DNA from: Brevibacillus sp042683565
Lineage (GTDB): Bacteria; Bacillota; Bacilli; Brevibacillales; Brevibacillaceae
Length of the DNA: 64,000 nt
Reading direction: 5' to 3'
Assembly: GCF_042683565.1 (NCBI RefSeq)
Contig: NZ_JBHUJW010000043.1
Coordinates: 744,001 to 808,000 of the forward strand
Position numbers and translations under genes: made by a program. The notes beneath the pieces are model-generated. The model was not told the DNA's origin. It saw nothing but the letters and a program-made list of their open reading frames with translations, and made no database searches. Shown in pieces: positions 34,002 to 42,978 of the stretch; the stretch's first letter is position 1; every line of letters starts with the position of its first letter.

Positions 34002-34028
34002 GACTTGCAACTGCCCTTGCCATCGTCT

Positions 34029-35840
34029 TTACTTTTCTGCGACCAGCTGCTCCATTTCCTCCAGCAGCTGCTGGAACACGGCCATTCCTTCGCGGATCGG
34101 CTCGGGTGTCGTCATATCCACCCCTGCCGCCTTCAGCAGGTTCAGCGGGTAATCGGAGCTGCCGCTCTTCAGGAAATTCAGGTAACGTTCCACTGCAGGT
34201 TGCCCTTCCTCCAAAATTTGCCTCGAGAGCGAGGTCGCGGCGGAGAACCCGGTGGCGTACTTGTAGACGTAGAAGTTGCGATAAAAATGAGGAATCCGCG
34301 CCCACTCCAGATCGACCTGGCTGTCTACGACCATGTCCGGACCGTGGTAAGCCACGTTCAATTCGCGGTATATCTCGCTGAGCGAATCGGCTGTCAGCGG
34401 TTCGCCCTGCTCTTCCTTCTCGTGCACGATCTTCTCAAATTCGGCGAACATGGTCTGACGGAACACGGTCCCGCGGAACTGCTCCAGGTAGTAGTTAATC
34501 AGGAACAGACGCTCATTTTTGTCCGTCGTCTTCTCCAGCAGATGATGCATGAGCAGGGCTTCGTTCAAGGTCGAAGCCACTTCCGCCACGAAAATCTTGT
34601 AATCGGCATACGTGTAAGGCTGGGCGTGGTTGGAGTGGTAGCTGTGCAGGGCATGCCCCATTTCGTGCGCCAGAGTAAACATGTTGTTCACGTTGTCCTG
34701 GTAGTTCATCAGCACGTATGGATGCGTGGTGTACGCTCCCCACGAGTAGGCACCGCTCGTTTTGCCCTCATTCTCGTGCACATCGATCCAGCCGTTGGAG
34801 AATCCCTCCTCCAGAACGCGGCCGTATTCTTCTCCCAGCGGCCGCAGCGCCTCCTTGATCGTCGCGACCGCCTGCTCGTACGGAATTTTCATGTCTACAT
34901 CAGGGACCATCGGCACGTACAGGTCGTACATGTGCAGCTCGTCGACTCCGAGCAGCTTTTTCCGCAGCGCGATGTAGCGATGCATCAGCGGCAAATGCTC
35001 GCGGATTGTGGCGATCAGGTTCTCGTAGACCGACAGCTCCACATTGTCTGCGAACAGCGCAGCGTGGAGTGCTGACGGATACTTCCTAGTACGGGCGTGG
35101 AAGACGTCACCCTTGATGGCAGACGTGAGCGAGGCTGCAATCGTATTGCGGAACTTGCCGTAGGTAGCGTACAACGCCTCGAAGGCTTCCTTGCGCACGC
35201 GTCTGTCCTTGCTTTCCATAAAGTGCGTGTAGCGTCCCTTCGTCAGCTCGACTTCCTCGCCGTTTTCATCCGTAATCATCGGGAATTTCATGTCGGCATT
35301 GGCGAGCATCCCGTAAATCTTGCTGGGCGCAGATGACAATTCGCTCATATTGGCGAGCAGCGCCTCTTCCTCGGTAGACAGCGTGTGCGGCTTGAAGCGC
35401 GTGATCTCCTCGAGCAAAATGCGGTAGTGCGCAAGGCCCGGCACATCGGTAAGCCACTTGCTTAGCTCCTCCGAAGGAATGGTCAAAATTTCCGGCTGTA
35501 TGTACGAAATCGCACCGTACACCTGGGTGCTGAGGCTCGTCGCCCGATCCGTCAAGCCTTGGTACTTGCTGTTGGCATTGTCTTCATCGCGGCGCATGCG
35601 CGCGTAGACGTACACTTGATCGAGCGTCTGGAGCACCTCGTCCTGCAGCTTCAGGGCATCCAGCAGCTCCTGGCCGGACTGGCCGAGCTTGCCCTTCATG
35701 CCGGCGATTTGCTCGGCGAGCTGCCTTGCTTTTTGCACATCTTTTTCCCAGTCGGCGTCCGTCGCATAAATATCTTCGAGACGCCACTTGAATTCGGCAG
35801 GGATGTCACTGCGTTTCGGCAGTGTTTTGCTTTTGTTCAC
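34029..35840 (-). CDS. pepF: Oligoendopeptidase F (M3B metallopeptidase)
   Basis: Cytoplasmic zinc endopeptidase that degrades short peptides. 603 residues, the typical PepF length. The zinc site HEMGHALHSYHS is preceded by NNMFTLA, and the downstream zinc ligand is in the FVAEVASTLNEALL helix; the N-terminal helical lobe (EFKWRLEDIYATDADWE) is also characteristic. The start is taken as GTG 35840 (then NKSKTLPKR) because GGGAG lies about eight bases upstream; an ATG 21 bases earlier is the alternative. Monocistronic with a terminator. Confidence 0.92.
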   Translation of the reverse strand: MNKSKTLPKRSDIPAEFKWRLEDIYATDADWEKDVQKARQLAEQIAGMKGKLGQSGQELLDALKLQDEVLQTLDQVYVYARMRRDEDNANSKYQGLTDRATSLSTQVYGAISYIQPEILTIPSEELSKWLTDVPGLAHYRILLEEITRFKPHTLSTEEEALLANMSELSSAPSKIYGMLANADMKFPMITDENGEEVELTKGRYTHFMESKDRRVRKEAFEALYATYGKFRNTIAASLTSAIKGDVFHARTRKYPSALHAALFADNVELSVYENLIATIREHLPLMHRYIALRKKLLGVDELHMYDLYVPMVPDVDMKIPYEQAVATIKEALRPLGEEYGRVLEEGFSNGWIDVHENEGKTSGAYSWGAYTTHPYVLMNYQDNVNNMFTLAHEMGHALHSYHSNHAQPYTYADYKIFVAEVASTLNEALLMHHLLEKTTDKNERLFLINYYLEQFRGTVFRQTMFAEFEKIVHEKEEQGEPLTADSLSEIYRELNVAYHGPDMVVDSQVDLEWARIPHFYRNFYVYKYATGFSAATSLSRQILEEGQPAVERYLNFLKSGSSDYPLNLLKAAGVDMTTPEPIREGMAVFQQLLEEMEQLVAEK

Positions 35841-35954
35841 CACGATCACTCCCTTTGTCATTTGCTTATCTGGTGAAATCATCCATATGCTTATCCTATC
35901 GCATTATGCCTCCCGGTTCAAATCATAGCCTGCCGCCCGTACGTTTCCAGGCAG

Positions 35955-35991
35955 AAGAAAAGCCAACTTCTCCCGTCTGGAAAAGTCAGCT
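35955..35991 (-). terminator. Terminator of the glycosylation operon, overlapping the ugd stop
   Basis: Minus-strand AGCTGACTTTTCC pairs along its whole length with GGGAGAAGTTGGCT around AGAC, then TTTTCTTC. The stop codon of ugd lies inside the 5' arm. Confidence 0.7.
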
Positions 35992-37272
35992 TCTGCCTAC
36001 ACCCGTATAGTCGAATCCGGCTTCCTTCAGCTCTTTTGCCGGCCATGCATTGCGCCCGTCGAACAATACGGGAGCCGCCATGGCTGCTTTTACTTCCTGC
36101 CAATCCAGGCGCACGCACTCTTTCCACTCGGTAATGAGCAGCGCGGCATGTGCTCCCTGGAATGCTTCGGCTGCGGTAGCCGTATAGTGGACACGAGGGA
36201 AAAGCGCGCGGACGGCAGGCATCGCGATCGGATCGTAGGCGGTCACATGGGCTTCTGCCCGTTGCAGCGCATCCAGCACTTTCAGGGCTGGCGCTTCCCG
36301 AATGTCATCCGTGTCCGGTTTGAAGGCAAGGCCCAGAACAGCAATGGTTTTTCCGCGCAGCTCGCCCAACCGCTTTTGCAGTTGCCCCAAAAACCAGGCG
36401 GGCTGCGTCGCATTTACCTCTCGCACTTGTTCGAGAATCGTCAAAGGGATTCCGTGATGACGGGCAAGCTGCAGCAGGGCAATCGTGTCTTTCGGAAAAC
36501 AGGAGCCGCCGTAGCCGACGCCTGCCCGCAAAAATTCAGGTCCGATCCGGCTGTCCAGTCCCATCCCCTGCGCCACCGTCACGATGTCTGTACCAAGTGC
36601 GGCACATAGTCTCGCCAGTTCGTTCATGAACGAAATCCGGGTCGCCAAAAAAGCGTTGGATGCGTACTTGATGAGCTCTGCGTTGGCTCTGGTCGTCGCT
36701 ACTCGCGGAGCCGCCACCCCTTCGTACAGCTGCTCCAGCGCTGCCGCCGCGTCCGGATGATCGGTCCCGACGACGATGCGCGATGGCTGCAGCGCGTCCT
36801 GCAGAGCGCTTCCCTCCCGCAAAAACTCGGGATTGGACGCCACGTGGACGCCTTTGAAGTCCCGCAGCTGTTCGGCGATCCTGTCACCCGTTCCGACCGG
36901 GACTGTGCTTTTGATGACGATGACACGGCTGCGGGGGCTGGCCTGCTGCAGCTTGGCAATGTCAGCAACAGCGCCTTGCAAGTAGGACAAATCAGCAGTT
37001 CCGTCTGCAGACTCGGGTGTCCCGACACAAACAAACAAGATTTCCGCATCCTGCGCATCCGCGATGTCCGTGGTGAAGTTCAGCGTCCCTTGCGCCAGCA
37101 TTGCTGCCAATGCTGCTTCCAGACCCGGCTCATAAATAGGCGACTTTCCCATGCGCAGCTGGTCCACTTTCGCTTTCACCAGATCGATCCCAAGGACCTC
37201 ATGGCCGTTCATCGCAAGTGAAACAGCCGTCGTCACTCCTACATATCCGGTACCGATAACGGCAACCTTCAT
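35986..37272 (-). CDS. ugd: UDP-glucose 6-dehydrogenase
   Basis: Oxidises UDP-glucose to UDP-glucuronate with two NAD+. 428 residues: N-terminal Rossmann motif VIGTGYVGVTTAVSLA, the substrate-loop ASNPEFLREGSALQD, the catalytic Cys in GVGYGGSCFPKDT, and LGLAFKPDTDDIREAPAL opening the C-terminal domain. ATG 37272 follows GGGGTGAAAGC. It is the last gene of the operon; with the epimerase gene two positions upstream it would supply UDP-glucuronate-derived sugars for the local glycosyltransferases. Confidence 0.92.
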   Translation of the reverse strand: MKVAVIGTGYVGVTTAVSLAMNGHEVLGIDLVKAKVDQLRMGKSPIYEPGLEAALAAMLAQGTLNFTTDIADAQDAEILFVCVGTPESADGTADLSYLQGAVADIAKLQQASPRSRVIVIKSTVPVGTGDRIAEQLRDFKGVHVASNPEFLREGSALQDALQPSRIVVGTDHPDAAAALEQLYEGVAAPRVATTRANAELIKYASNAFLATRISFMNELARLCAALGTDIVTVAQGMGLDSRIGPEFLRAGVGYGGSCFPKDTIALLQLARHHGIPLTILEQVREVNATQPAWFLGQLQKRLGELRGKTIAVLGLAFKPDTDDIREAPALKVLDALQRAEAHVTAYDPIAMPAVRALFPRVHYTATAAEAFQGAHAALLITEWKECVRLDWQEVKAAMAAPVLFDGRNAWPAKELKEAGFDYTGVGRS

Positions 37273-37284
37273 GCTTTCACCCCA

Positions 37285-38358
37285 TCATTTTTTCATTACG
37301 CGCAGGTACAGCTCTTCCAGCTTCTCGCGCTGCCTGTCGATGTTATGGTTGCGTTCGACCTTCTCCCGAGCCCGCTCAACGACCTGCGGCCATTCCTCCT
37401 GCGAGTCCAGGACGCGGTTGAGCATGCGTCCCAGTTTGGCCGGTGCCCGCTCTGGCACGAGATACCCGGTCTCCTTGTGTTTGACCAGTTCGGGAATGCC
37501 CGCGTGATGCGTAGTAACGACAGGTCTTCCGGTTGCCATCGCTTCCATCAGCACGTTGGGAATGCCTTCCTGGTCTCCGTTTCGCGCCGTTTTGCAGGCG
37601 ATCACGAACAGGTGGCATCTCGCCATTTCCCGTTGCACCTCTTGGTGTGGCAGCGCGCCTTTGAGCACGACCTGCTTCCCGAGCCGGTATTTTTTTATCA
37701 ATCGCCGCAGCTTCGGCTTTTGATCGCCCTCTCCCACAATGACGAGCTTGGCGCGTGGATGCTTTTTCCGCACGCTGGCGAACGCCCTGACCAAGGTGTC
37801 CATTCCTTTTTTCTCCGTCAACCGTCCCACGCTAAGCAGCCGAAAAGCGCCGTCTTCCACAGGCTGCGGCGGCAGCATGGGAAACTTGCGCAGATCGATT
37901 CCCGACCGGATCAAGGTAATTTTCTTCGCAGGACAGCCAAGCCGAATCAACCGCCGTTTCATATGATCGCTGACGACCGTAAACGCTTTGCCCTTACGAA
38001 AGAGCTTCCTTAGCGCTTTCCTGTACCGGGGATTGGTCCGGACCCGCTTGGTGGCGTCAAATCCGTGAAAAGACGTGATGAGCGGAATCCCAGTTTTGCG
38101 GGCGAACGGAAGCAACTCCAGCCCGGCAGGTCCGAATCGCGCGTGCAAGCACTTGATCTTCCGTTTTTTCAACCATGCGGAGAGGCCGGCCATACGCTTG
38201 CGGACATAGACCGGCGAAAACGGGAACTGCTTGCGGTTAAATGGACGCTGCCGGGTTAATACCAGCGGCTTTACCTGACGAAGTCCCAGCAACTGCTCGT
38301 AAATAAACGTTTCGCTTCTCGGCAGAAATTTTCTTCGGTAGACGAGCACCCGATGCAT
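37285..38358 (-). CDS. GT4-family glycosyltransferase
   Basis: 357 residues with a GT-B fold: N-terminal acceptor half (strongly basic, many Lys/Arg) and a donor half with SVGRLTEKKGMDTLVRAF, LVIVGEGDQKPKLR and the EGIPNVLMEAMATGRPVVTT segment, holding the E-x7-E retaining motif. No membrane segment; it probably works at the cytoplasmic face of the membrane or the forming spore surface. AAGGAGG precedes ATG 38358. It lies between the epimerase and ugd with 12-23 base gaps. Acceptor and donor unknown. Confidence 0.85.
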   Translation of the reverse strand: MHRVLVYRRKFLPRSETFIYEQLLGLRQVKPLVLTRQRPFNRKQFPFSPVYVRKRMAGLSAWLKKRKIKCLHARFGPAGLELLPFARKTGIPLITSFHGFDATKRVRTNPRYRKALRKLFRKGKAFTVVSDHMKRRLIRLGCPAKKITLIRSGIDLRKFPMLPPQPVEDGAFRLLSVGRLTEKKGMDTLVRAFASVRKKHPRAKLVIVGEGDQKPKLRRLIKKYRLGKQVVLKGALPHQEVQREMARCHLFVIACKTARNGDQEGIPNVLMEAMATGRPVVTTHHAGIPELVKHKETGYLVPERAPAKLGRMLNRVLDSQEEWPQVVERAREKVERNHNIDRQREKLEELYLRVMKK

Positions 38359-38381
38359 GCAACCGGCCTCCTTTTTCCAAG

Positions 38382-39332
38382 TTAGCCCTTGGCTTGTGCG
38401 CGCATGTCGGCCAACTGCAGGCGAAGACCTTCTTCGAGCGTCACTTTCGGCCGGTATCCGAGCCGTGTCCTGGCCAGTTGTATATCCGCGCAGGTGCGCA
38501 AGGAATCGCCGGCCGGTCCTTGCTGGAACACGATTTTGGGCGTCACGTTCAGCAGACTGCCCATGATCGCCAGCACATCAAGCAGCTTGATCTCCCGGTC
38601 CCCGCCGACGTTGAAGATTTCCCCCGGCAAAGCATGGCGCGCTGCCAGAAGATTGGCCTCCACCGCATCTGACACGTAGGTAAAGTCCCTTGATTGCTGG
38701 CCGTTCCCGTAGACGACCACTTGCTCGCCTTTCAGCAGTTGACGGATAAAGCGGTGGAAGGCCATGTCCGGACGCTGTCTGGGGCCGTATACGGTAAAGT
38801 AACGCAGCATAGTGACCCGCAGGCCGTATGCTTTGACGTATACCTGGCAGATTTGCTCCATCGCTTCCTTGGTCACGCCGTAGGGCGATACAGGACGGAG
38901 CGGTGCTGTCTCATCCGTGAACGTCCCTTGCATCGTTCCGTACACAGAGGAAGACGAGGAGACGACGACGGTCGGAGGTTTTGGCTGTTGCAGACACGCC
39001 TCCAGCAGCATTTGCGTCGCCAGCACGTTGTGGTTGACATAGTCTGCGAACGCTTTACCCCAGCTGTTTCGCACTCCCGGCAGCGCAGCGAGGTGATAGA
39101 CGACATCCACTCCGTCCAGCCAATCCTTCCACCGCTGCGCTTGCAGCATCGCCGAATGAAAGGTAAAGGCCGGATGATTTCCGATTTCCCCCAAATTACG
39201 CAGCTTGGCAGCTACATCGTAATTGTCGAGGAACCCATCGACACCAATGACTGTTACCCCTTCACTCAACAGGCGTTGAGTCAGGTGGGACCCAATAAAC
39301 CCGGCACACCCGGTGACAAGCGCTTTTGTCAT
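38382..39332 (-). CDS. NAD-dependent nucleotide-sugar epimerase/dehydratase
   Basis: 316-residue extended SDR. N-terminal NAD motif TGCAGFIGSHL, catalytic SSSSVYG serine and YGVTK (Tyr-x-x-x-Lys), then RYFTVYGPRQRPDMAFHRFI, which is typical of UDP-glucuronate/UDP-glucose 4-epimerases. Because ugd is in the same operon, UDP-glucuronate 4-epimerase (giving UDP-galacturonate) is the most attractive reading, but a decarboxylase or dTDP-sugar enzyme cannot be excluded. Overlaps the GT2 gene by four bases (ATGA). Confidence 0.85.
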   Translation of the reverse strand: MTKALVTGCAGFIGSHLTQRLLSEGVTVIGVDGFLDNYDVAAKLRNLGEIGNHPAFTFHSAMLQAQRWKDWLDGVDVVYHLAALPGVRNSWGKAFADYVNHNVLATQMLLEACLQQPKPPTVVVSSSSSVYGTMQGTFTDETAPLRPVSPYGVTKEAMEQICQVYVKAYGLRVTMLRYFTVYGPRQRPDMAFHRFIRQLLKGEQVVVYGNGQQSRDFTYVSDAVEANLLAARHALPGEIFNVGGDREIKLLDVLAIMGSLLNVTPKIVFQQGPAGDSLRTCADIQLARTRLGYRPKVTLEEGLRLQLADMRAQAKG

Positions 39333-40132
39333 CGCCGTCGCCGCCTCACTTTCCGTAACCGTTTAATGATCAGATAGCCGTTTTTATACCCAAAAACCGG
39401 CTTGTATTTATTTCCCCAACGTTTCAAATAGTATTTAAATGTTTTGCGGCGGAGTTGATTGCGCCTGCGCTTCATCTTTCCGTCTGTGAGCTGTCCGCGG
39501 TGTTTGGTGCGGTTGTAGAGCTTTTTGTTGATATAGCGGAGACGGTAGCGTTCAATCAGCCGCAAAATGATGCGGCGATCTTCCATGATTCGCCCTTCGT
39601 ACTTGTCGGAAGTGTCCCAACCGCCGACCTCCCGCAAAGCCGCTACCCGATAACAGCGCGGCGCGACCATCCAGCGGTTGTACTTCAGAAACTGGTATTT
39701 GTTGCGGAAATGCTTGTGCTTGACGAGAAACGGCTTGTAATACCGCCCTTTGCTCACCCGCCAGATTTTCACGTTTCCGTAGAACATGGCTGTGCTCGGC
39801 TTGCTTTTGCGAATGTATTTCTTCAGCACGGCCAGCGTCCTTTTGGGCAGCCAATCGTCGGAATCCAGCTGAACGAGGTAGGGCGTATCCACCATGGAGA
39901 GCGCCTGGTTCATCACTTTGGAAATGCCTGAATTTTTCTCCATCCGATAGTACGTAATATTCGGATAGAACAAATATTTTTCAACCTTGGCTCGGGTATT
40001 GTCCGTAGAGGCATCGTCCATGATCAGCAGCTTCCAGTCCGTGCAGGTCTGTCTGAGCACGCTTCTGATCGCTTTCCGAATAAACTGGGCGCGATTATAC
40101 GTCGGGATCACAACGGTGAAGGTCGGATTCAT
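39329..40132 (-). CDS. GT2-family glycosyltransferase
   Basis: 267 residues, inverting GT-A fold: VVIPTYNRAQFIRKAIRSVL at the N-terminus, the nucleotide-binding MDDASTDNTR, and the metal-binding LDSDDW. The C-terminal 90 residues are remarkably basic (KRRRNQLRRKTFKYYLKRW, ending KVRRRRR), suggesting binding to a polyanion or membrane surface. It overlaps both neighbours by four bases, so translation is coupled to the nucleotidyltransferase upstream and the epimerase downstream. Ribosome site GGGAGGAG lies in the upstream gene. Confidence 0.85.
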   Translation of the reverse strand: MNPTFTVVIPTYNRAQFIRKAIRSVLRQTCTDWKLLIMDDASTDNTRAKVEKYLFYPNITYYRMEKNSGISKVMNQALSMVDTPYLVQLDSDDWLPKRTLAVLKKYIRKSKPSTAMFYGNVKIWRVSKGRYYKPFLVKHKHFRNKYQFLKYNRWMVAPRCYRVAALREVGGWDTSDKYEGRIMEDRRIILRLIERYRLRYINKKLYNRTKHRGQLTDGKMKRRRNQLRRKTFKYYLKRWGNKYKPVFGYKNGYLIIKRLRKVRRRRR

Positions 40133-41175
40133 GGCTCCTCCCTCTTCGCGGCAGGCATGCGAATGGAAGATTTATCGCTCAAAATGAAGATGCCGCTGTT
40201 GTCCGATAAATTTCCTGTCAAGCGAGACGATCGGCCAAACACGCTGTCCGTCACCTTCCAGGCAACATCTCGCAACGTGCAGTTTTCCAGTAAAATACTG
40301 TTTTCGATATGGGCACAGTTGTCTAAATGGACGCCGTTTTGTATGGAAACAAAAGGGCCCAGCCTGCAGTTGCGTATGACGCAGCCATCCCCGATCAAGA
40401 CAGGTCCGACGATTTCACAATTTTCCACGACAGAGTTTGGCCCAATCTGATGGGTTTTGCCCAAATCACTGTCCAGCATCCAGCGATTCGCCTCCAGCCA
40501 GCGCTCGATCGTACCGACATCCGAATACTTCCCGGTTGTTACAGCATGAGCGATATGGAAACCGCGATCAATCATCGACTGGATCGCATCCGTGATCTCA
40601 TATTCACCTCGGGCAGATGGCTGAAGTGCAGCAATCGACTCAAAAATGGGTTGGGTGAACAGGTATGCGCCGATCACCGCCAGATTACTCTTCGGCTGGC
40701 GGGGTTTTTCCTCAACCGAGACCAGACGCCCTCCCTGTACTTCGGCGATCCCATAATCCTGTGGTCTCTCCACCTCACTTAGCATCACAACGCCGTCGGA
40801 TGCTTCCGTCGAAAACACACGCTTCAGTCCGTGCAACGAATCCATCAACAAGTTGTCACCGAGTAACAAAATAAACGGTTCGTCATGCAGGAACGGTTGC
40901 GCCAATTGGACGGCATGTGCGATTCCCAGCGGTTCCTTTTGCTCAATAAACGTAATGGTAGCCCCGAATTGACTACCATCGCCTACGAGAGGAGGAATTT
41001 GTACTTGGGAAGGGTGAATGACGATCCCGATGTCATTGACACCCACTTCACGCAATTTGCGAATGCAGTAGTGTAATACCGGATGATTGGCCACAGGGAG
41101 GAGGGTTTTGGGCTGCGAATAGGAGAACGGATGAAGTCGCGTACCCCGTCCAGCACACAAGATTAACCCTTTCAC
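40129..41175 (-). CDS. Sugar-1-phosphate nucleotidyltransferase (glucose-1-phosphate thymidylyltransferase-like)
   Basis: Makes an NDP-sugar donor from a sugar-1-phosphate. 348 residues: signature GLILCAGRGTRLHPF at the very N-terminus, LLLGDNLL with the metal-binding Asp, GAYLF, and KYSDVGTIERWLEANRWML, followed by a left-handed beta-helix C-terminal part (isoleucine/valine/asparagine-rich hexapeptide-like). The extended C-terminus is like RmlA-long/StrD proteins. GTG 41175 has GGGGAG eight bases upstream. First gene of the operon ending with ugd. Confidence 0.87.
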   Translation of the reverse strand: MKGLILCAGRGTRLHPFSYSQPKTLLPVANHPVLHYCIRKLREVGVNDIGIVIHPSQVQIPPLVGDGSQFGATITFIEQKEPLGIAHAVQLAQPFLHDEPFILLLGDNLLMDSLHGLKRVFSTEASDGVVMLSEVERPQDYGIAEVQGGRLVSVEEKPRQPKSNLAVIGAYLFTQPIFESIAALQPSARGEYEITDAIQSMIDRGFHIAHAVTTGKYSDVGTIERWLEANRWMLDSDLGKTHQIGPNSVVENCEIVGPVLIGDGCVIRNCRLGPFVSIQNGVHLDNCAHIENSILLENCTLRDVAWKVTDSVFGRSSRLTGNLSDNSGIFILSDKSSIRMPAAKREEP

Positions 41176-41210
41176 AAGTATCACTCCCCAAAGGTGCTCT
41201 GCGATACTTA

Positions 41211-41219
41211 TAAAGTATG
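41211..41219 (-). promoter_or_regulatory. Sigma-K-like -10 element upstream of the nucleotidyltransferase
   Basis: Minus-strand CATACTTTA fits the sigma-K -10 consensus CATANNNTA, about 36 bases before the GTG. I do not see the AC dinucleotide at the proper -35 spacing, so support is partial. Confidence 0.3.
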
Positions 41220-41286
41220 CGTTGCTTGCTTGCTGGACAGGGCTGACGTCCAATGGGGAGCAAGAATGGGTAAAAGCGCACGGGCA

Positions 41287-42474
41287 TTAGCCCGTTTTGC
41301 GCAGCGGCTCTTTGGGAATGGGGACGGCTGTCTGCTTGTTCAGCACTTTCTCGAATACGTGCAAATAACCTTGGGCGGTGGCATACCAGGAAAACTGCTT
41401 GGCTCTCATCACCGCATTTTTGCTCATCTCCGCCCGGACTGCCGGGGCGCTCCAGAGAAATTCCCATATCGCGGGCAGCTCTTTCTTCCACCGCCTGGGC
41501 GCAAGCAAAAACCCGCTCTCTTGGTGCTTCACGACTTCTCCGATGCCGCCCCTGGGCGACGTGATGACAGGTTTTCCGGAAGCCATCGCCTCCAGATTGA
41601 CGCGGCAGAATGCCTCCTTCCAGACCGACGGCGTCGCGACGATATCGCCGAGCTGGTAGTATAACGGCATTTCCGCGGTCGGTACGAAATTGACGAACTT
41701 GACCTTGTCGCCCAGCGGCTTTGCCAGCCGATGCAATTCACGCACGTACGGATTCAGCCGGTTGCTTCCATAGCCCGTACCGCCTACGATGACGAGCCGG
41801 GCCAGCGGGTCTTGCCGGCTGACCTCGCGGAAAGCCTCCAGCAGTACATGCACCCCTTTCGCCCGCATCAGCCTGCCTGCATAAAGCAGGACGCGATCTT
41901 CCGGAGAAAGGCCGATCTGTTTGCGGAGCTTGCGGATTGCGTAGTGGATTCTGGCCACCTGATACGGGGTGACATCCACACCCAGATGTACGGCATGGAT
42001 TTTATGGGCAGGGATATTGCATGACTTCATAAAGTGGCGGCGCAAAAATTCGCTGTTTGTAAAAAAACCGGACGCGAGCCGGACGACTTTCCTCATCTTT
42101 TCCTTGCTGATGATCGCCTGGGAGCCGTAAACGTGGGAATGCATATTGACGAAAACCGGAATGCTCGGGAGCTTTCGTTTGATGGCAAGTACGTAGATCG
42201 GCCTGTTCTCCACCATGATGACATCCGGCTTGTGCTTTTGAAGATGCTGAATAATCCGCCGCAAATACGGCTTTGGCCCGTGATAAGGGAAGCGAATAAA
42301 CTGGCGGTTCTCTTCCACCGCCGATTTCGGATAAGCAGCGCAGGTGCGCGTATAGATGGTGACCTGGTGCTCGGGATCGATCATTTTGGTTACTTCGTCT
42401 ATATCGTGTTCGACTGAGCTGCCTTTGACCGGCGGGACGGAGAAAGGGCCCGGACTAATGATGGCGATCTTCAT
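41287..42474 (-). CDS. GT4-family glycosyltransferase, CotSA-like
   Basis: 395 residues, GT-B fold. The N-terminus MKIAIISPGPFSVPPVKGSSVEH resembles Bacillus CotSA, a spore-coat glycosyltransferase. Donor-side motifs: LLYAGRLMRAKGVHVLLEAF, LVIVGGTGYGSN and WKEAFCRVNLEAMASGKPVITS. ATG 42474 follows GGGAGAG and lies inside the end of the coiled-coil gene (20-base overlap), so the two are coupled. Substrates unknown; the spore role is inference from similarity and promoter. Confidence 0.85.
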   Translation of the reverse strand: MKIAIISPGPFSVPPVKGSSVEHDIDEVTKMIDPEHQVTIYTRTCAAYPKSAVEENRQFIRFPYHGPKPYLRRIIQHLQKHKPDVIMVENRPIYVLAIKRKLPSIPVFVNMHSHVYGSQAIISKEKMRKVVRLASGFFTNSEFLRRHFMKSCNIPAHKIHAVHLGVDVTPYQVARIHYAIRKLRKQIGLSPEDRVLLYAGRLMRAKGVHVLLEAFREVSRQDPLARLVIVGGTGYGSNRLNPYVRELHRLAKPLGDKVKFVNFVPTAEMPLYYQLGDIVATPSVWKEAFCRVNLEAMASGKPVITSPRGGIGEVVKHQESGFLLAPRRWKKELPAIWEFLWSAPAVRAEMSKNAVMRAKQFSWYATAQGYLHVFEKVLNKQTAVPIPKEPLRKTG

Positions 42475-42877
42475 TACGTTCGCTCTCCCACTCCTTTTTC
42501 AAGGCAAGCACGACCTGATACAAATACTGCAGTTCCTTGGCCTGTTTCTCTTCCAGTTGCTTGAAGCGGCTTTCCCAGGAGGCGATTTCCTCTTTCAAGG
42601 CGGCGACTGCAAGCTCCAGCTTTTCTACCTGATCGCGGAGAACGGATTCCTTCTGCGTCAAAATGATCTCGATGGGCTGCTCCGGCTTCGCTCCTGCTAT
42701 CGGCTGTGTCACTGCTTCGACGACGGGCGCGTGCGGCGCCTCCATTGTCGGTTCCGGCTCTTTTTCCATCGGTTTGACAATCGTAATACGCTCAACTGCT
42801 TCCTCTACCACAAAGTTGCCAGAAAAAACGCCCGGCATGACCCAATGCGGCAGATCGCCTTTTTTCCTTTTTTCCAC
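42455..42877 (-). CDS. Coiled-coil protein, 140 residues, unknown
   Basis: Start at GTG 42877, which has GGAGGG eight bases upstream. The N-terminal third is basic then beta-like (RKKGDLPHWVMPGVFSGNF, VVEEAVERITIVKP), the middle is Pro/Glu/Ala-rich and the last 60 residues (from about 80) show a clear heptad coiled coil with many Glu/Lys/Gln and Leu. No signal peptide. It overlaps the CotSA-like gene and has a sigma-K-like promoter, so it may be a coat-associated partner of that enzyme. I recognise no family. Confidence 0.6.
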   Translation of the reverse strand: MEKRKKGDLPHWVMPGVFSGNFVVEEAVERITIVKPMEKEPEPTMEAPHAPVVEAVTQPIAGAKPEQPIEIILTQKESVLRDQVEKLELAVAALKEEIASWESRFKQLEEKQAKELQYLYQVVLALKKEWESERNEDRHH

Positions 42878-42930
42878 GAGACATTCCCTCCAGCCTTGTT
42901 GCCCCTGCCATTTGGGGGATAAGTATGCTA

Positions 42931-42958
42931 TAGGGTATGACGCTTTGGGAAAATGGGT
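42931..42958 (-). promoter_or_regulatory. Sigma-K-like promoter for the coiled-coil/CotSA-like genes
   Basis: Minus-strand CATACCCTA fits the -10 CATANNNTA, and an AC dinucleotide lies 17 bases upstream, the spacing expected for sigma-K. It is about 55 bases before the GTG at 42877 and just downstream of the dnaD terminator. Confidence 0.5.
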
Positions 42959-42978
42959 ACGTAACCAGTACCGAAGCA

